Below, one piece after another: positions 35,579-46,699 of a stretch of DNA of 48,421 nt (its first letter is position 1; the number at the start of each line of letters is the position of its first letter). Source of the stretch: Rhynchosporium graminicola (lineage: Eukaryota; Ascomycota; Leotiomycetes; Helotiales; Ploettnerulaceae); contig FJUW01000009.1 of assembly GCA_900074885.1 (NCBI GenBank), positions 790,371 to 838,791 of the forward strand, given 5' to 3'. Made by a program: the position numbers and the translations under genes. The notes under the pieces are model-generated. The model did no database searches. It saw only the letters and a list, made by a program, of their open reading frames with translations, and was not told the origin of the DNA.

Positions 35579-35846
35579 TATAACGACACAAGACTCAAGG
35601 CGGTATACAAGTAAGAATAAACGAGTAGGGAGGCTAAGAGCGATCTTATATAGTTTACTACGAAGAAAACAAAAAGATAAGGAAGGAAGAAGAAGAGAGA
35701 TAGAATATAAGGCACCTTATATATATATACCGGTACTAGTCTGATACTATACCGGGTCGGATACTAGTTCTGCTAAGATACCTATGAACTTAGGCCCTAT
35801 TATCTATCCTTCTTCTTATATAATATTCAGGTAAGCTATTATCATA
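35579..35846 (-). repeat. 268-bp LTR (3' LTR of truncated gypsy copy)
   Basis: The reverse complement of the LTRs at 38280 and 46432, exactly the same length. Its ends read TATAACGACA on the left and ATTATCATA on the right on the plus strand, RIP-altered forms of the TGTAACGACA/TGTCGTTACA termini. It contains the conserved TATATAA box (35646-35652 on the complementary strand). Confidence 0.9.
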
Positions 35847-36358
35847 TTACCCCCCCCCTAAGAAAAGCTTAACCCTAAGCTCGGAAGGTTATAGTTTATA
35901 CTAGAATTAGTCTTTATTATAACTGTTTTCGTCGATATTTATATAATAAGCGCTAGCCGCTCTTTAGTAGTAGTAAATTCTTTATCAGGTTCTGACTAGT
36001 TATATCGCTATAATAGTGCTATATTAGTCGTAGCTTCTAAATCGGGCGGTAAGTAGTATTTACTTTATCTATTTATAGTAGGAGTCGAGTTTAAGTAAGG
36101 CGTAAGGTATATAAAGGAAGGAGTTTATTAATATTAGAGCCTTTCCTTTTCAACTGCGATAACTACTTTAACTTATAAGTTTATTCTCCTTAGATTACGA
36201 TACGGCTTCTAGAGTAAGTATTATTACTAATTACTATAGTAGTCTACTATAATCTTATATATTAATTAACCTAATTAACTCTTCTCTTAATATAAGTAAG
36301 TTTCTTATCTTAGTTTTAGAGATAATCCTTAAGTATAGTATAAGGGTTTCACGGATCT

Positions 36359-37302
36359 ATAACGCTAACTCCTATAGTGCCTTTACTAGTACCTGCCGGT
36401 ACTCTTTTAGCGGCGTATTATATATATTACCTGCGGTATATTCGCGCTTTCCTTAAGATAAAGTATAATAATACTCCTGTTTTAGAACTCTTATACTTAT
36501 TTAATAAGCTTAACTCTAAGCTTTATAAGTATTATTCAGCGTTAAAGAGTAGTTATAAGCATATGAGTTACTTAAACCTGAATATAGTTATATATACTAA
36601 CGCGTTATAGTTACTTAATTATATTAATACAGAATATACTATTTTATCCGGTTTACTTCTTAGTAGTAAAGCTAAAGACGCGGAGCTAAATCGGGGCGGT
36701 ATTATAGCTACTTATAAGGCGATTAATCAGATCTATTATCTTACGAAATCTGCTGCTCCTATTACTATATTAGAGATTACTACTATATAATTAGCAGAGA
36801 CTTAAGCTTTAAGGCGTTCTATAGAGAAAGTATTTAAGGAGTTAGAGTTTATTAAGGTAATAAGTTAAGATCTTGAATCCTTAAATACTAGTATAATACT
36901 AACGTGATATAGGATCTAGATCTTTTAATAATAGATTTAGTAAAGTCTAGGTTAATAGTATAAATAGCGTTAAAGTAGACGAAGAAGTTAAATAGTATTA
37001 TACGGGAATTTGCGAAGAAAACTATATTTAAAGCTATAATATCTAATACTAAGGGAAAGAGGAATTTACCTTCTAGTTTAGAGATAGCGTCAGATCTAGA
37101 TACTCTTAGACTTTCTCTAAAGAAGAAAGCCCGTAGAATTAGCTATTATACTCGGTCTACTACTAAAGCTATATTAGTAGATTTAGGTAAGGAGTTAGAT
37201 ATAGTAGTTCCGGTTCTAGATATTCCAGATTTACTAGAAGCTCCGGAGAACTTAGGAGAGAAAGCTAATAAAGTAGAAGTAATTAAAGAAGTAGAGTTTT
37301 AG
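36359..37302 (+). pseudogene. Antisense accessory gene of the gypsy element, copy A
   Basis: Antisense to the retrotransposon. Exon 1 is 36359-36856 (166 codons, starting at ATA, a RIP form of ATG), then a 56-nt intron 36857-36912 and exon 2 36913-37302 (129 codons plus stop). The intron has a GTAATA donor, a CTAAC branch at 36899-36903 and an AG acceptor; it is phase 0 and joins frames that otherwise do not match. Five in-frame stops remain, all TAA or TAG as RIP would produce from CAA, CAG or TGG. The protein is helix-prone, with a hydrophobic N-terminal segment (PLLVPAGTL and following) and a charged Lys/Glu-rich C-terminus (NLGEKANKVEVIKEVEF). No domain is recognised. It has the same length as copy B. 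Confidence 0.6.
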
Positions 37303-37342
37303 ATATAGTATTATTATAGAGTATAATCAGGGGATTATCCTT

Positions 37343-37560
37343 AGTGTAAGGGGCGAGCCCCAGGATTAAGCACCGGCGATGCCTGTGCTTACTAAGCCTA
37401 GCGGCACTCGCATGTTTTCCTTCGGAGCTAGGCTAGAACCTAACTCTCTCCTATATCGAACTTCTTGAATACTATACTTAACTATCTGCGTACGCGTTAC
37501 TTACCTGTGATATTAAGTTCGATTAAATAACTAGCTCCTGTAGCCTTTATATCAGAGTCC
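37343..37560. other. GC-richer, RIP-spared island between elements
   Basis: Unlike its surroundings this stretch keeps many CA and TG dinucleotides. It begins TGTAAGGGGCGAGCCCC, which resembles an LTR start (TG) with a short palindrome. It may be a solo LTR fragment or another element's end; no target duplication is visible. Confidence 0.35.
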
Positions 37561-38279
37561 GAATAATTATAGTCGAGGAACGAAGTCTTCGATAAATTAT
37601 TAATAATAAGATAGTAAAAGTATAGGAGTAATAGAAGCTGAATCGATACTAATAATACCTAGAGAAAAGCTCTAGGAACGCGAGAAAAAACGAAGATTCG
37701 ATAGATTCCGCTATTCTTAAGCCGGAGTACGCCTGATTTATACTTTAAACCTATAAGATAAGAGCGGAAAAGTAACTGAAAATTTTTTATAGGAGTAGAA
37801 AGGTAGGGAGTAGCCTAAGGCATAGACTACTCCCGAATAGATAAGGAAAGCGGCGATAATCGGTCGGTTACCGCCTACGAATAAGCGGATAATAGAAGCT
37901 ATTCGATAGCTTAGGTAGAATATATACCTAAAAGATATAAGGAGCGACTATCGCTAGCTAGTAGCTACTTAGGAACGCGCGGATAATAAGAACCCTTCGA
38001 CGATATTTAAGATAAAGGAAAGAAGTTCACCTTACTTTGAATAGGGAAGCGGCAGCTACTTAATAGTAGCTGCTATAAAGATATCAGAAGATAATAGTAT
38101 AAATAAGCTATAATAAAGAACTACTCCGGAGGCAGCTACGTATACGCTAGTCTCCGGACTCTGAAGAAGTACTCTAATAAGCTAGAGACAGAAGACGGAA
38201 GACACTTAAAGTAGATAATATAAAGAGGAGTTATAACGAAAGACTACTCCGGGGGTAGATAGCTACGAAAGCGCTAGCC
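37561..38279. repeat. TA-rich repeat array interrupted by the gypsy insertion (left part)
   Basis: The right half (about 38020-38279) holds degenerate units of the 179-bp repeat seen at 46702-47300; marks include GGGAAGCGGCAGCTACTTAA, TAGTAGCTGCTATAAAGA, AACTACTCCGG and CGCTAGCC. The left half is TA-rich, stop-dense DNA without a recognised element. The last five bases, TAGCC (38275-38279), are the target-site duplication. Confidence 0.6.
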
Positions 38280-38547
38280 TGTGACGACAGCTCACCTGAA
38301 TATCACATGAGAAGAAGGATAGATAATAGGGCCCAAGTTCATAGGTATCCCGGCAGAACTAGTATCCGACTCAGTATAGTATCAGACTAGTACTAGTATA
38401 TATATATAAGGTGCCTTATACTCTATCTCTCTTCTTCTTCCTTCCTTATCTTTTTGTTTCCTTCGTAGTAGACTATATAAGATCGCTCTTAGCTTCCTTA
38501 CTCGTTTATTCTTACTTATATACCGCCTTAAGTCTTATATTATTATA
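38280..38547 (+). repeat. 5' LTR (268 bp)
   Basis: It starts TGTGACGACA and ends TATTATTATA, a RIP-altered form of TGTCGTTACA, and has a TATATAA box at 38474-38480. Differences from the 3' LTR are mainly C/T and G/A transitions. Confidence 0.92.
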
Positions 38548-38559
38548 TTAAATAAAAAG

Positions 38560-40370
38560 ATTAAGATAGCCGGAGATAGCTTACTATAATATCTCACTAC
38601 TAAGTTAGTTATTCGATAACTACTTATATATAGCCGAGATACTAGAGATCTCTCGGATAACTATAAATTAGAGTTTAAATTAGCTTATCGTAAATAGTAT
38701 AATAGAGAAGGTCTTCGCTAATACTCCTTTAATAACCTCCTTAGTATAAAGGAATTATAGATAGATTTTAAAGAAAGTATAATAAATACCTTAGAACTTT
38801 AACCTCTATATATCGCTGCTGAAATAGCCCTGATATACCCCTTTTTAAGTTATTATTATAGCTCTTAACTAATAAACTAGAGACTCCTCTAGTTCTAGAG
38901 GAACTCGACGCGATCCCCCCCGCTTTACCTCTGAACTTAATCTATTATACCTTTCCTTACTCTAAACGTTTCTTACCCTAGAGAATATTAATACCTTATT
39001 AAGAAAGTACTAATCGAGAGGGAAAGGAAAACAAAAGCGAAATTCACTAGGAGTATAATCGCTAAGTACTTCTATTACTATAGGTAACTCGAACCTGATC
39101 TATTCCCTCTTATAACGATTAGCGGATTAGGAGGAAAAGAATAACTCTCTAGAAGATACTATAGATAAACTAATCTCTATATAAGATAAGTTCCTTATAG
39201 GGGTCTTTTACTTATCTTTAACTCTCCTACTAGAACTAATACTATAATCTCCGCGTATAGCGGAGTTTAATAACCTAATAAACTCTATTCCGATATATAG
39301 TACTAAGAGAGAGGATACTATTCCTAATAAACTATCTCTCTCTCCCGGCGCCGAATCGGTAGAGTCACGCCCTAGGAAGTCTTATCTTACTAAGAAGATC
39401 CTACCCCTAGATAATAGATCGGACTTTACTTTCCTCTAATAGAGAGTGTCGATACGAGACTAGCTAGCTATAAACGCTAACTATTACTTTACGGACTTCT
39501 CCTGGCGCGTTCTCGTATAGGGGCTAGTTACTAGATTAGCTAAGGAGTATTTTACGCTTTAGTACTTTACTAACGAGTTTGAAACTAGTGATAAAATAAT
39601 CTTCTTATTAGAGGAGAACTTTCTTACTAGTTTAGAGGAAGATAACTACTATAACGCTTTCTACTGCTTAGAAATATAATAACTTAGCTATATACGCGAG
39701 ACTTTCGCCGAGTTTCGTAGTTGATTTCAAAGTGCTACTATCTAAGGTAAAGTTAAAAAGAAGGAGTAGTTCTTCTATATATAGGATAAGATTATATTAT
39801 CCTTACGCGCTTTAACTCTTATTATTAAATTAATATAGAATAAGGACTACGCTTTTATAGTTAGATCCTTACTTTCTTTTAATACTAAGTATTACTATAA
39901 TTCAGAACGTACCTATCCCGAGAAAGCTATTACCTAAGTATAGTACTATAAGCCTACTATTACTACTGCGACTACTACTAGTTCTACCTCTTACTAGTCC
40001 TTAAGCTTAGCTCCTTAATAAACTACTCTCGTACTATATATACGTACTTCTACCCCGGTACAGGCTAGTACTCCCTCTGCGCTAAAACGCTCTACTACCT
40101 CGACCGGAGAACCCTTTAGGTATTACAGTTATAGATAGCTCGGTTATATTAAGCTAGACTACCTTAACTTACCTAAGGTTTAATTAATCGATGAATTTCC
40201 GGAAGAGGATTAAGTAACTAAGGAAGTAGTAGAAGATATACCCTCCGAATCTGGACTAATACTAGAGGGAAACGATAAAGCTTAGGTAAAAACTCCTTCT
40301 TAGGTCTATATAAGTATAATCTCTCTAATCTGGACTTTAACTCCTTAATAAGAGGTAAGTAATTTATATA
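38560..40370 (+). pseudogene. Gag region with tyrosine-converted zinc knuckle
   Basis: A stop-dense frame of Gag-like spacing upstream of the protease. At 40121-40162 the translation reads YYSYR*LGYIKLDY. The positions of a C-x2-C-x4-H-x4-C knuckle are all Tyr (codons TAT, TAT, TAT, TAC), exactly what RIP makes of TGT/TGC and CAT/CAC. Gag would package the element RNA; this copy cannot bind zinc. Confidence 0.75.
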
Positions 40371-40680
40371 CCTAACTATAGTTAGTATAAACGGGCTAAG
40401 AGTCTCTATAAATAGCCTAATCGATACCGGAGCGAATAGTTATCTATTTATTAATCGTACTCTTACCGGACGACTATCAGGGGCCCTTAGTATCAAAATC
40501 GAGCTATTGCCTTATTCTATTCTAATACGTAGTTTCCAATAGTCTATTAGAACCTATATCACCTATTTTATATGTTTATACCTTTCTATTAATAGTAAGC
40601 GTATTTATAACTACCCTTTTATTCTCCTCGATTTGGGATAATAAGATATAATTATTAGTATTAAATAGATATGACGATTT
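40371..40680 (+). pseudogene. Retropepsin-like protease region
   Basis: The catalytic motif reads IDTGANS, with D-T-G-A codons at 40423-40434. It survived RIP because these codons contain no CA or TG. Stops lie on both sides. Confidence 0.7.
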
Positions 40681-41379
40681 CAGGTTAAGCTAGATATACT
40701 CTACTATAAGCTACTATAATCGGAACGCTATCTAGCTACCCTCCGATATAATAAGGAGATAATTATAACTCTACCGCCTCGTAAACCTAGTATTAATTAA
40801 TCTTACTAAATTAATACTAACGCGCAGGACTTAGCTATAAACTAGCTAGACTAACGCTAATTATACTAAATAGTAGTAATATAGTATATTAATATATCGT
40901 CCTTACTTTTTAACTTATTTCCGCTTATCGCTAAAGAATCCGAACCCTTTTCCGCTCCGAATTTATCAAGAAAGGTACTTACGCTGAAACTTTACTATAA
41001 GTATCCCTCTTAACTTCTAAGGATCTAGAAACCGGTTCTGATTTACTAAATTAGTACTATAGCTTTTCACTTTAATATAAAACGTAAAGGTTCCGAATTA
41101 TTCTTTACTAGTATCTATAAGATAGATTACCTCTTATAAGATTATCTAAATAGCGACTCTCCTAAGGATCCCGATACCGAACGACTCGTAGCCGAAAAGC
41201 TACCGGAATAGTACTATACCCTTAAGGAAGCCTTTTCTAAGCGAGATTCTAATATTCTTCCGCTATATCGCTTATACGATTATAAAATTATTCTAGAAGA
41301 ATTATTACCTAACGTATATTCGCTCCTATATTAGTAATCTACAGACGAACTATAAGTAACTAAGGAGTACCTTATAGAA

Positions 41380-42600
41380 AACCTAGATAAGGGATTTATC
41401 GAATCTAGCTAAAGTCCTTTTATATTACCTATACTATTCGTTAAGAAGGCCGATAGAGGATTACGCTTCTATATCGATTATTATAAGCTTAATACGATCA
41501 CTCGAAAGGATTCCTACTTAATACTTAGGATCGATAAGCTCTTAACTCGTATATCTAAAGTAGTAATCTTTACTAAACTAGATATCCGAGCAGTATTTAA
41601 CCGTATCTATATAGACCCTGAATCCGAGGAGTATACTACCTTCCGAACCTGCTTCGGATCTTATAAATATAAAGTACTACCTTTCGGGCTCTATAACGGA
41701 CCTAGTACGTACTAGCGATATATAAATAATATACTACTAGACTACCTAGATAATTTCTATATAGCTTACTTAGATAATATCCTTATATACTCGGAAATAC
41801 TCTAGGAATATAAGGAATATATCAAATTAGTACTACGATACTTAATAGATACCGGACTTTAGGTAGATATTAAGAAAAGCGAATTCTACGTTACTCGGAC
41901 TAAATACCTCGGATATATTATTACTACTAACGGAATCGAGCTAGATCCTGAGAAAGTAGTACTATTAGTAGACTAGAAGTACCCCGAAATAGTAATAGCT
42001 ATGAAATCCTTCTTAGGATTCTATAGGTTCTACTATTAATTTATTCGGAATTTCGGTCTTATTACTAAACTTCTCTTAGTGCTTACTCGGCCTATAGTAC
42101 TATAGAATTTTACTAACGATTATAAGAAGTCCTTTAACGATTTATATTAATAGCTATTATTAATATAGAAACTATACTATTTCGACCCTAAATTATAGAC
42201 TAAACTAGAAACTAATACTTCCGATAGTATAATAGCTAAAGTTATCTCCTAATTATATGAAGATAACTAGTAGTATCTAATTAGATTCTACTCCTATATT
42301 CTTAATAGATATGAACTAAACTAGGAGATCTATAATAAAGAATTATACGCTATTATTAAGTCTTTCCGGAAATAGAGACTAGAACTTATATCTCTACGAC
42401 GCTATACCGGCGTATATACGGACTATCGATCCTTAGAGTACTTTATAACTACTAAGGTCCTAACTAGTAAGTAAGCTAGATAGATAGAATTCCTTTCCGA
42501 ATTCAACTTTCAAATTATATATATACTTAGTAAAGATAACGCTAAAGCCGATATCCTTAGCTATAGGGAATAAGATCTAAAGATATAGGAATAATAGAAA
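41380..42600 (+). pseudogene. Reverse transcriptase and RNase H region
   Basis: RT motifs in order: FYIDYYKLNTITRKDSY (D/Y-K-L region), FTKLDIRAVFNRI, FRTCFGSYKYKVLPFGLYNGP, and the catalytic box AYLDNILIYS at about 41764-41793, where the expected YLDD has its second Asp changed to Asn (AAT at 41776-41778). RNase H follows: ETNTSDSIIAK, then EIYNKELYAIIKSF, YTDYRSLEYF (His to Tyr) and TSKQAR*IEFLSEFNF. The order and spacing are those of Ty3/gypsy Pol. Confidence 0.88.
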
Positions 42601-42779
42601 TAGGATAGTAGATCTCGGGTTTTATTACCTCTAGATCGCCTAGACCTTAGGATTAACGCGGAACTAGCTAAGTATTATATCGATCAAATCAGTTATATAT
42701 ACCTAATATCACTAGGGACTAATACGCTACCGGAACTTATACGTAATTCCTTTAATTTAATCGAGAAGCTATACTAATT

Positions 42780-44350
42780 CAACTAAGAATCGTTCTCTAA
42801 TAAATAGAATATATTAAGAGATAGCTATATTATTAATAATAGTTTACTACTTTATAATAGTTATCTATACGTATAACGCTATACCCCGCTATATACTTGT
42901 TTAATTAGCGAAATCTACGATTAAGTTTCCTCCGCTTATCTAAATACTCGTAAGACCGCTGAAATAATTTCTACTTATTACTACTAGAAAGGACTCGTAT
43001 CGGATATAAAATAGTATACTCGTAATTACTACTCCTATTAGTACTCTTATCCGAAGTAAACGAAATAGTAAGGATTCCTCTACTTATTACTAGTACTTAG
43101 CTACCTTATATAGTACCTAACTATAGATTTTAAGGACTTCCCGCCCGATAACTAAGGATTTAATAAGATATTAGTATTTATTAACCGCCTAAGGAAGGAC
43201 TCTGTATTAATACTATACTATTATAATATTGATACTCGCGGGATAGCGATATTATTTATCTAATAGATATATTATTTCGGATATACCCCTAAGTTAATTA
43301 TATCCGACTAAGAAGCTTAGTTAGTCTTATCCTTCTAGTAAGAGTTTTACTATATAATTAGAGTTAAAGTTAAGCTCTCTACCTCTTTCTACTAGTAAAC
43401 TAACAGATAAACAGAGATTATAAATTAATATATTAACTAACGCCTTAGACCTTTCGTTAATTACTACTAGAGTAACTAGGGCGAACTACTACTAATAATA
43501 GACTACGCCTAAGTAACCTTACCTTACGACTCTATCGGTATAGCGCTATATACCCTTAAATACAGTATATTACCACGGAATAGCTAGGACTAGAAGTAAC
43601 TTACCGGATCGATACCGTAAGAGAAGCTTAACTATACTAATACTAAATCCCTAGCTAAACGTGCTAAATCCGCTATCGAGGTTATAAAAGCTAATATACT
43701 AGCTACCTAGTATAAGATAAGCGCTATAACTGACCCGAAATAGCATAGTACCGACTAGGAAGTTAGAGATAAGGTATTTCTCTCTATAAGGAACCTTAAG
43801 AATTACTAGCTAAGTAAGAAGCTATCTAGTCTCTAGGTAGGACTATACTAGGTCCTAGCTAAGATCGGATACTCTTATAAGCTAGATTTACTCCTAAGAT
43901 CTTCTATATATAATATATTCGCTTCTAAATTACTCTTCAAGGACCCGGACAACTTATTACTAAGCTAGGAGTTACTAAACCTACCCCCGGAGGTTATCGC
44001 TACTTAAGAAGAGTAGGAGTTATAAGATATACTCGCTATATAGCTCTTAAGAGGTAATCTAAAGTATTAAGTTAGCTAGCTAAGCTATAACCCGGACTTA
44101 ACTTAGTATAACGCTTCTGACTTAATAAGTACTCTATATAAGCTTAGAGACTTCTACGCTACTAACCTAAGTAAACCTAGACCTCCGTATAAACTAGATT
44201 AATAGATTAAGGCCTAAGAAGACGGAATAGATAACTATAGTTACTTAGAGGATAATAAGCTATTATAGTTACTAGTATCAGAATTTATTATTAGGAATAA
44301 TCCCCCGATTATACTCCGTAATAATATTATATTTAAAACTCTACTTCTTT
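42780..44350 (+). pseudogene. Integrase and chromodomain region
   Basis: The zinc-binding HHCC region appears as RKTAEIISTYYYQKGLVSDI followed by NYYSYQYS, i.e. Cys pairs turned to Tyr. The catalytic core shows DFKDFPPDN, LIISD and further blocks with stops. A C-terminal chromodomain-like segment (DILAI*LLRGNLKY*VS, then NPDLT*YNASDL, LRDFYATN) lies at about 44030-44170. The frame ends at about 44350, overlapping the antisense gene tail to tail. Confidence 0.8.
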
Positions 44351-45230
44351 AACTACTTCTACTTTACTAGCTTTCTCCCCTAAGTTCTCCGGAGCTTCTA
44401 GTAAATCTGGAATATCTAGAACTAGAACTACTATATCTAACTCTTTACTTAAATCTACTAACGTAGCCCTAGTAGTAGACCGAGTATAATAGCTAATCCC
44501 ACGGGCTTTATTCTTTAGNAGCTAAGTAAGAAGCTATCTAGTCTCTAGGTAGGACTATACTAGGTCCTAGCTAAGATCGGATACTCTTATAAGCTAGATT
44601 TACTCCTAAGATCTTCTATATATAATATATTCGCTTCTAAATTACTCTTCAAGGACCCGGACAACTTATTACTAAGCTAGGAGTTACTAAACCTACCCCC
44701 GGAGGTTATCGCTACTTAAGAAGAGTAGGAGTTATAAGATATACTCGCTATATAGCTCTTAAGAGGTAATCTAAAGTATTAAGTTAGCTAGCTAAGCTAT
44801 AACCCGGACTTAACTTAGTATAACGCTTCTGACTTAATAAGTACTCTATATAAGCTTAGAGACTTCTACGCTACTAACCTAAGTAAACCTAGACCTCCGT
44901 ATAAACTAGATTAATAGATTAAGGCCTAAGAAGACGGAATAGATAACTATAGTTACTTAGAGGATAATAAGCTATTATAGTTACTAGTATCAGAATTTAT
45001 TATTAGGAATAATCCCCCGATTATACTCCGTAATAATATTATATTTAAAACTCTACTTCTTTAACTACTTCTACTTTACTAGCTTTCTCCCCTAAGTTCT
45101 CCGGAGCTTCTAGTAAATCTGGAATATCTAGAACTAGAACTACTATATCTAACTCATTACTTAAATCTACTAACGTAGCCCTAGTAGTAGACCGAGTATA
45201 ATAGCTAATCCCACGGGCTTTATTCTTTAG
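43808..45230. repeat. 711-bp direct duplication around an N (probable assembly artefact)
   Basis: 43808-44518 and 44520-45230 are the same sequence with an offset of 712 and at least one mismatch (CTCTTTACT against CTCATTACT), separated by the single N at 44519. A real duplication would not be expected to coincide with a gap character. It covers the pol 3' end and the 3' end of the antisense gene. Confidence 0.85.
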
Positions 45231-45988
45231 AGAGAGTCCGGGAGTATCTAGATCTGATACTATCTCTAAACTAGAAAGTAAATTCCTCTTTCCCTTAGTA
45301 TTAGATATTATAGCCTTAAATATAGCTTTCTTCGTAAATTCCTATATAATACTATTTAATTCCTTTGTTTACTTTAATACTATTTTAGCTATTAACTTAG
45401 ACTTCGCCGAATCGATTATTAGAAGATCTAAATCCTATATCGCGTTAGTATCGTACTAGTATCTAAGGGTTTAAGATCGCAACTTATTATCTTAATAAAC
45501 TCTAACTCCTTAAATACTTTCTTTATAGAACGCCTTAAAGCCTAAGTCTCTACTAATTATATAGTAGTAATCTCTAATATAGTAGTAGGAGCAGCAGACT
45601 TCGCGAGATAATAGATCCGATTAATAGCTTTATAAGTAGCTACGATACTACTCCGATTTAGCTCCGTATCCTTAGCTTCGCTGCTAAGAAGTAAACCGGA
45701 TAAAATAGTATACTCTATATTAATGTAGTTAAGTAACTATAACGCGTTAGTATATATAACTACGTTTATATTCAAGTAATTCATATACTTATAACTACTC
45801 TTTAATACCGAATAATACTTATAAAGCTTAGAGTTAAGCTTATTAAATAAGTATAAGAGTTCTAAAATAGGAGTATTATTATACTTTATCTTAAGGAAAG
45901 CGCGAATATATCGCAAGTAATATATACGATACGCTACCGAAAGAGTACTAGCAGGAACTAGTAAAATTACTATAGGAGTTAGCGTTAT
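45045..45988 (-). pseudogene. Antisense accessory gene of the gypsy element, copy B
   Basis: On the minus strand, exon 1 is 45491-45988 (starting ATA), the 56-nt intron 45435-45490 and exon 2 45045-45434, ending TAA. The layout is identical to copy A at 36359-37302, with no net indel over 944 bp. The branch CTAAC (45444-45448) and AG acceptor are kept; the donor GT has mutated to AT in this copy. The last 186 nt of exon 2 appear again at 44333-44518 because of the duplicated segment. The product is unknown. It reads against the element's own transcription, between pol and the 3' LTR. Confidence 0.6.
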
Positions 45989-46431
45989 AGATCCGTGAAA
46001 CCTTTATACCGCACTTAAAACTATCCCTAAAACTAAGATAGGAAACTTACTTATATTAAGAGAAGAGTTAATTAGGTCGATTAATATATAAGATTATAGT
46101 AGACTACTATAGTAGTTAGTAATAATACCTACTCTAGGAGCCGTATCGTAGTCTAGGGAGAATAAACTTATAAGTTGAAGTAGTTATCGCAGTTAAAAAG
46201 GAAAGGCTCTAATATTAATAAACCCCTTCCTTTATATACTCTACGCTTTACTTAAACTCGACTCCTATTATAAACAGATAAAGTAAATACTACTTACCGC
46301 CTAATTTAGAAGCTATAACTAATATAGTNTATTACGCGAATATCGACGAAAATAGTTATAATAAAGACTAATTCCAGTATAAACTATAACCTTCCGAGCT
46401 TAGGGTTAAGCTCTTCTTAGGGGGGGGGTAA

Positions 46432-46699
46432 TATAACGATAGCTCACCTGAATATTACATGAGAAGAAGGATAGATAATAGGGCCTAAGTTCATAGGTAT
46501 CCCGGTAGAACTTATATCCGACCTAGTATAGTATCGGACTAGTACCGGAATATATATATAAGGTGCTTTAAACTAAATCTCTCTTCTTCTTCCTTCCTTA
46601 TCTTTTTGTTTCCTTCGTAGTAGACTATATAAGATCGCTCTTAGCCTCCCTACTCGTTTATTCTTACTTGTATACCGCCTTGAGTCTTATGTCGTTACA
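46432..46699 (+). repeat. 3' LTR (268 bp)
   Basis: It starts TATAACGATA, a RIP form of TGTAACGACA, and ends TGTCGTTACA; the TATATAA box is at 46626-46632. It is followed directly by the TAGCC target duplication. Confidence 0.92.

Larger units (their letters stand above)
35579..37342 (-). mobile_element. Truncated reverse copy of the gypsy element (3' end only)
   Basis: This is the reverse complement of the last part of the full element at 38280-46699: 3' LTR, polypurine tract (nine C at 35850-35858 on this strand) and the antisense-gene region, ending at about 37342, where similarity stops inside sequence matching about 45000. The other two thirds (gag, PR, RT, IN) are gone. The two copies face each other as an inverted pair of about 1.7 kb. 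Confidence 0.85.
38280..46699 (+). mobile_element. Full-length, RIP-inactivated Ty3/gypsy (chromovirus-like) retrotransposon
   Basis: Two 268-bp LTRs (38280-38547 and 46432-46699), a 5-bp target duplication TAGCC on both sides (38275-38279, 46700-46704) and a run of nine G as polypurine tract (46420-46428). The internal order is Gag with zinc knuckle, protease, RT, RNase H, integrase and chromodomain, i.e. gypsy order. The length is 8420 bp, or about 7708 bp if the duplication at the N (44519) is an artefact. All frames carry dense TAA/TAG. An antisense gene lies between pol and the 3' LTR. The element jumped into a 179-bp tandem repeat. Confidence 0.92.

Noticed and set aside
36377..36610. 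A 77-codon open frame as an independent small gene
   Set aside because: It is only the longest uninterrupted part of the antisense exon in the mutated gypsy copy.
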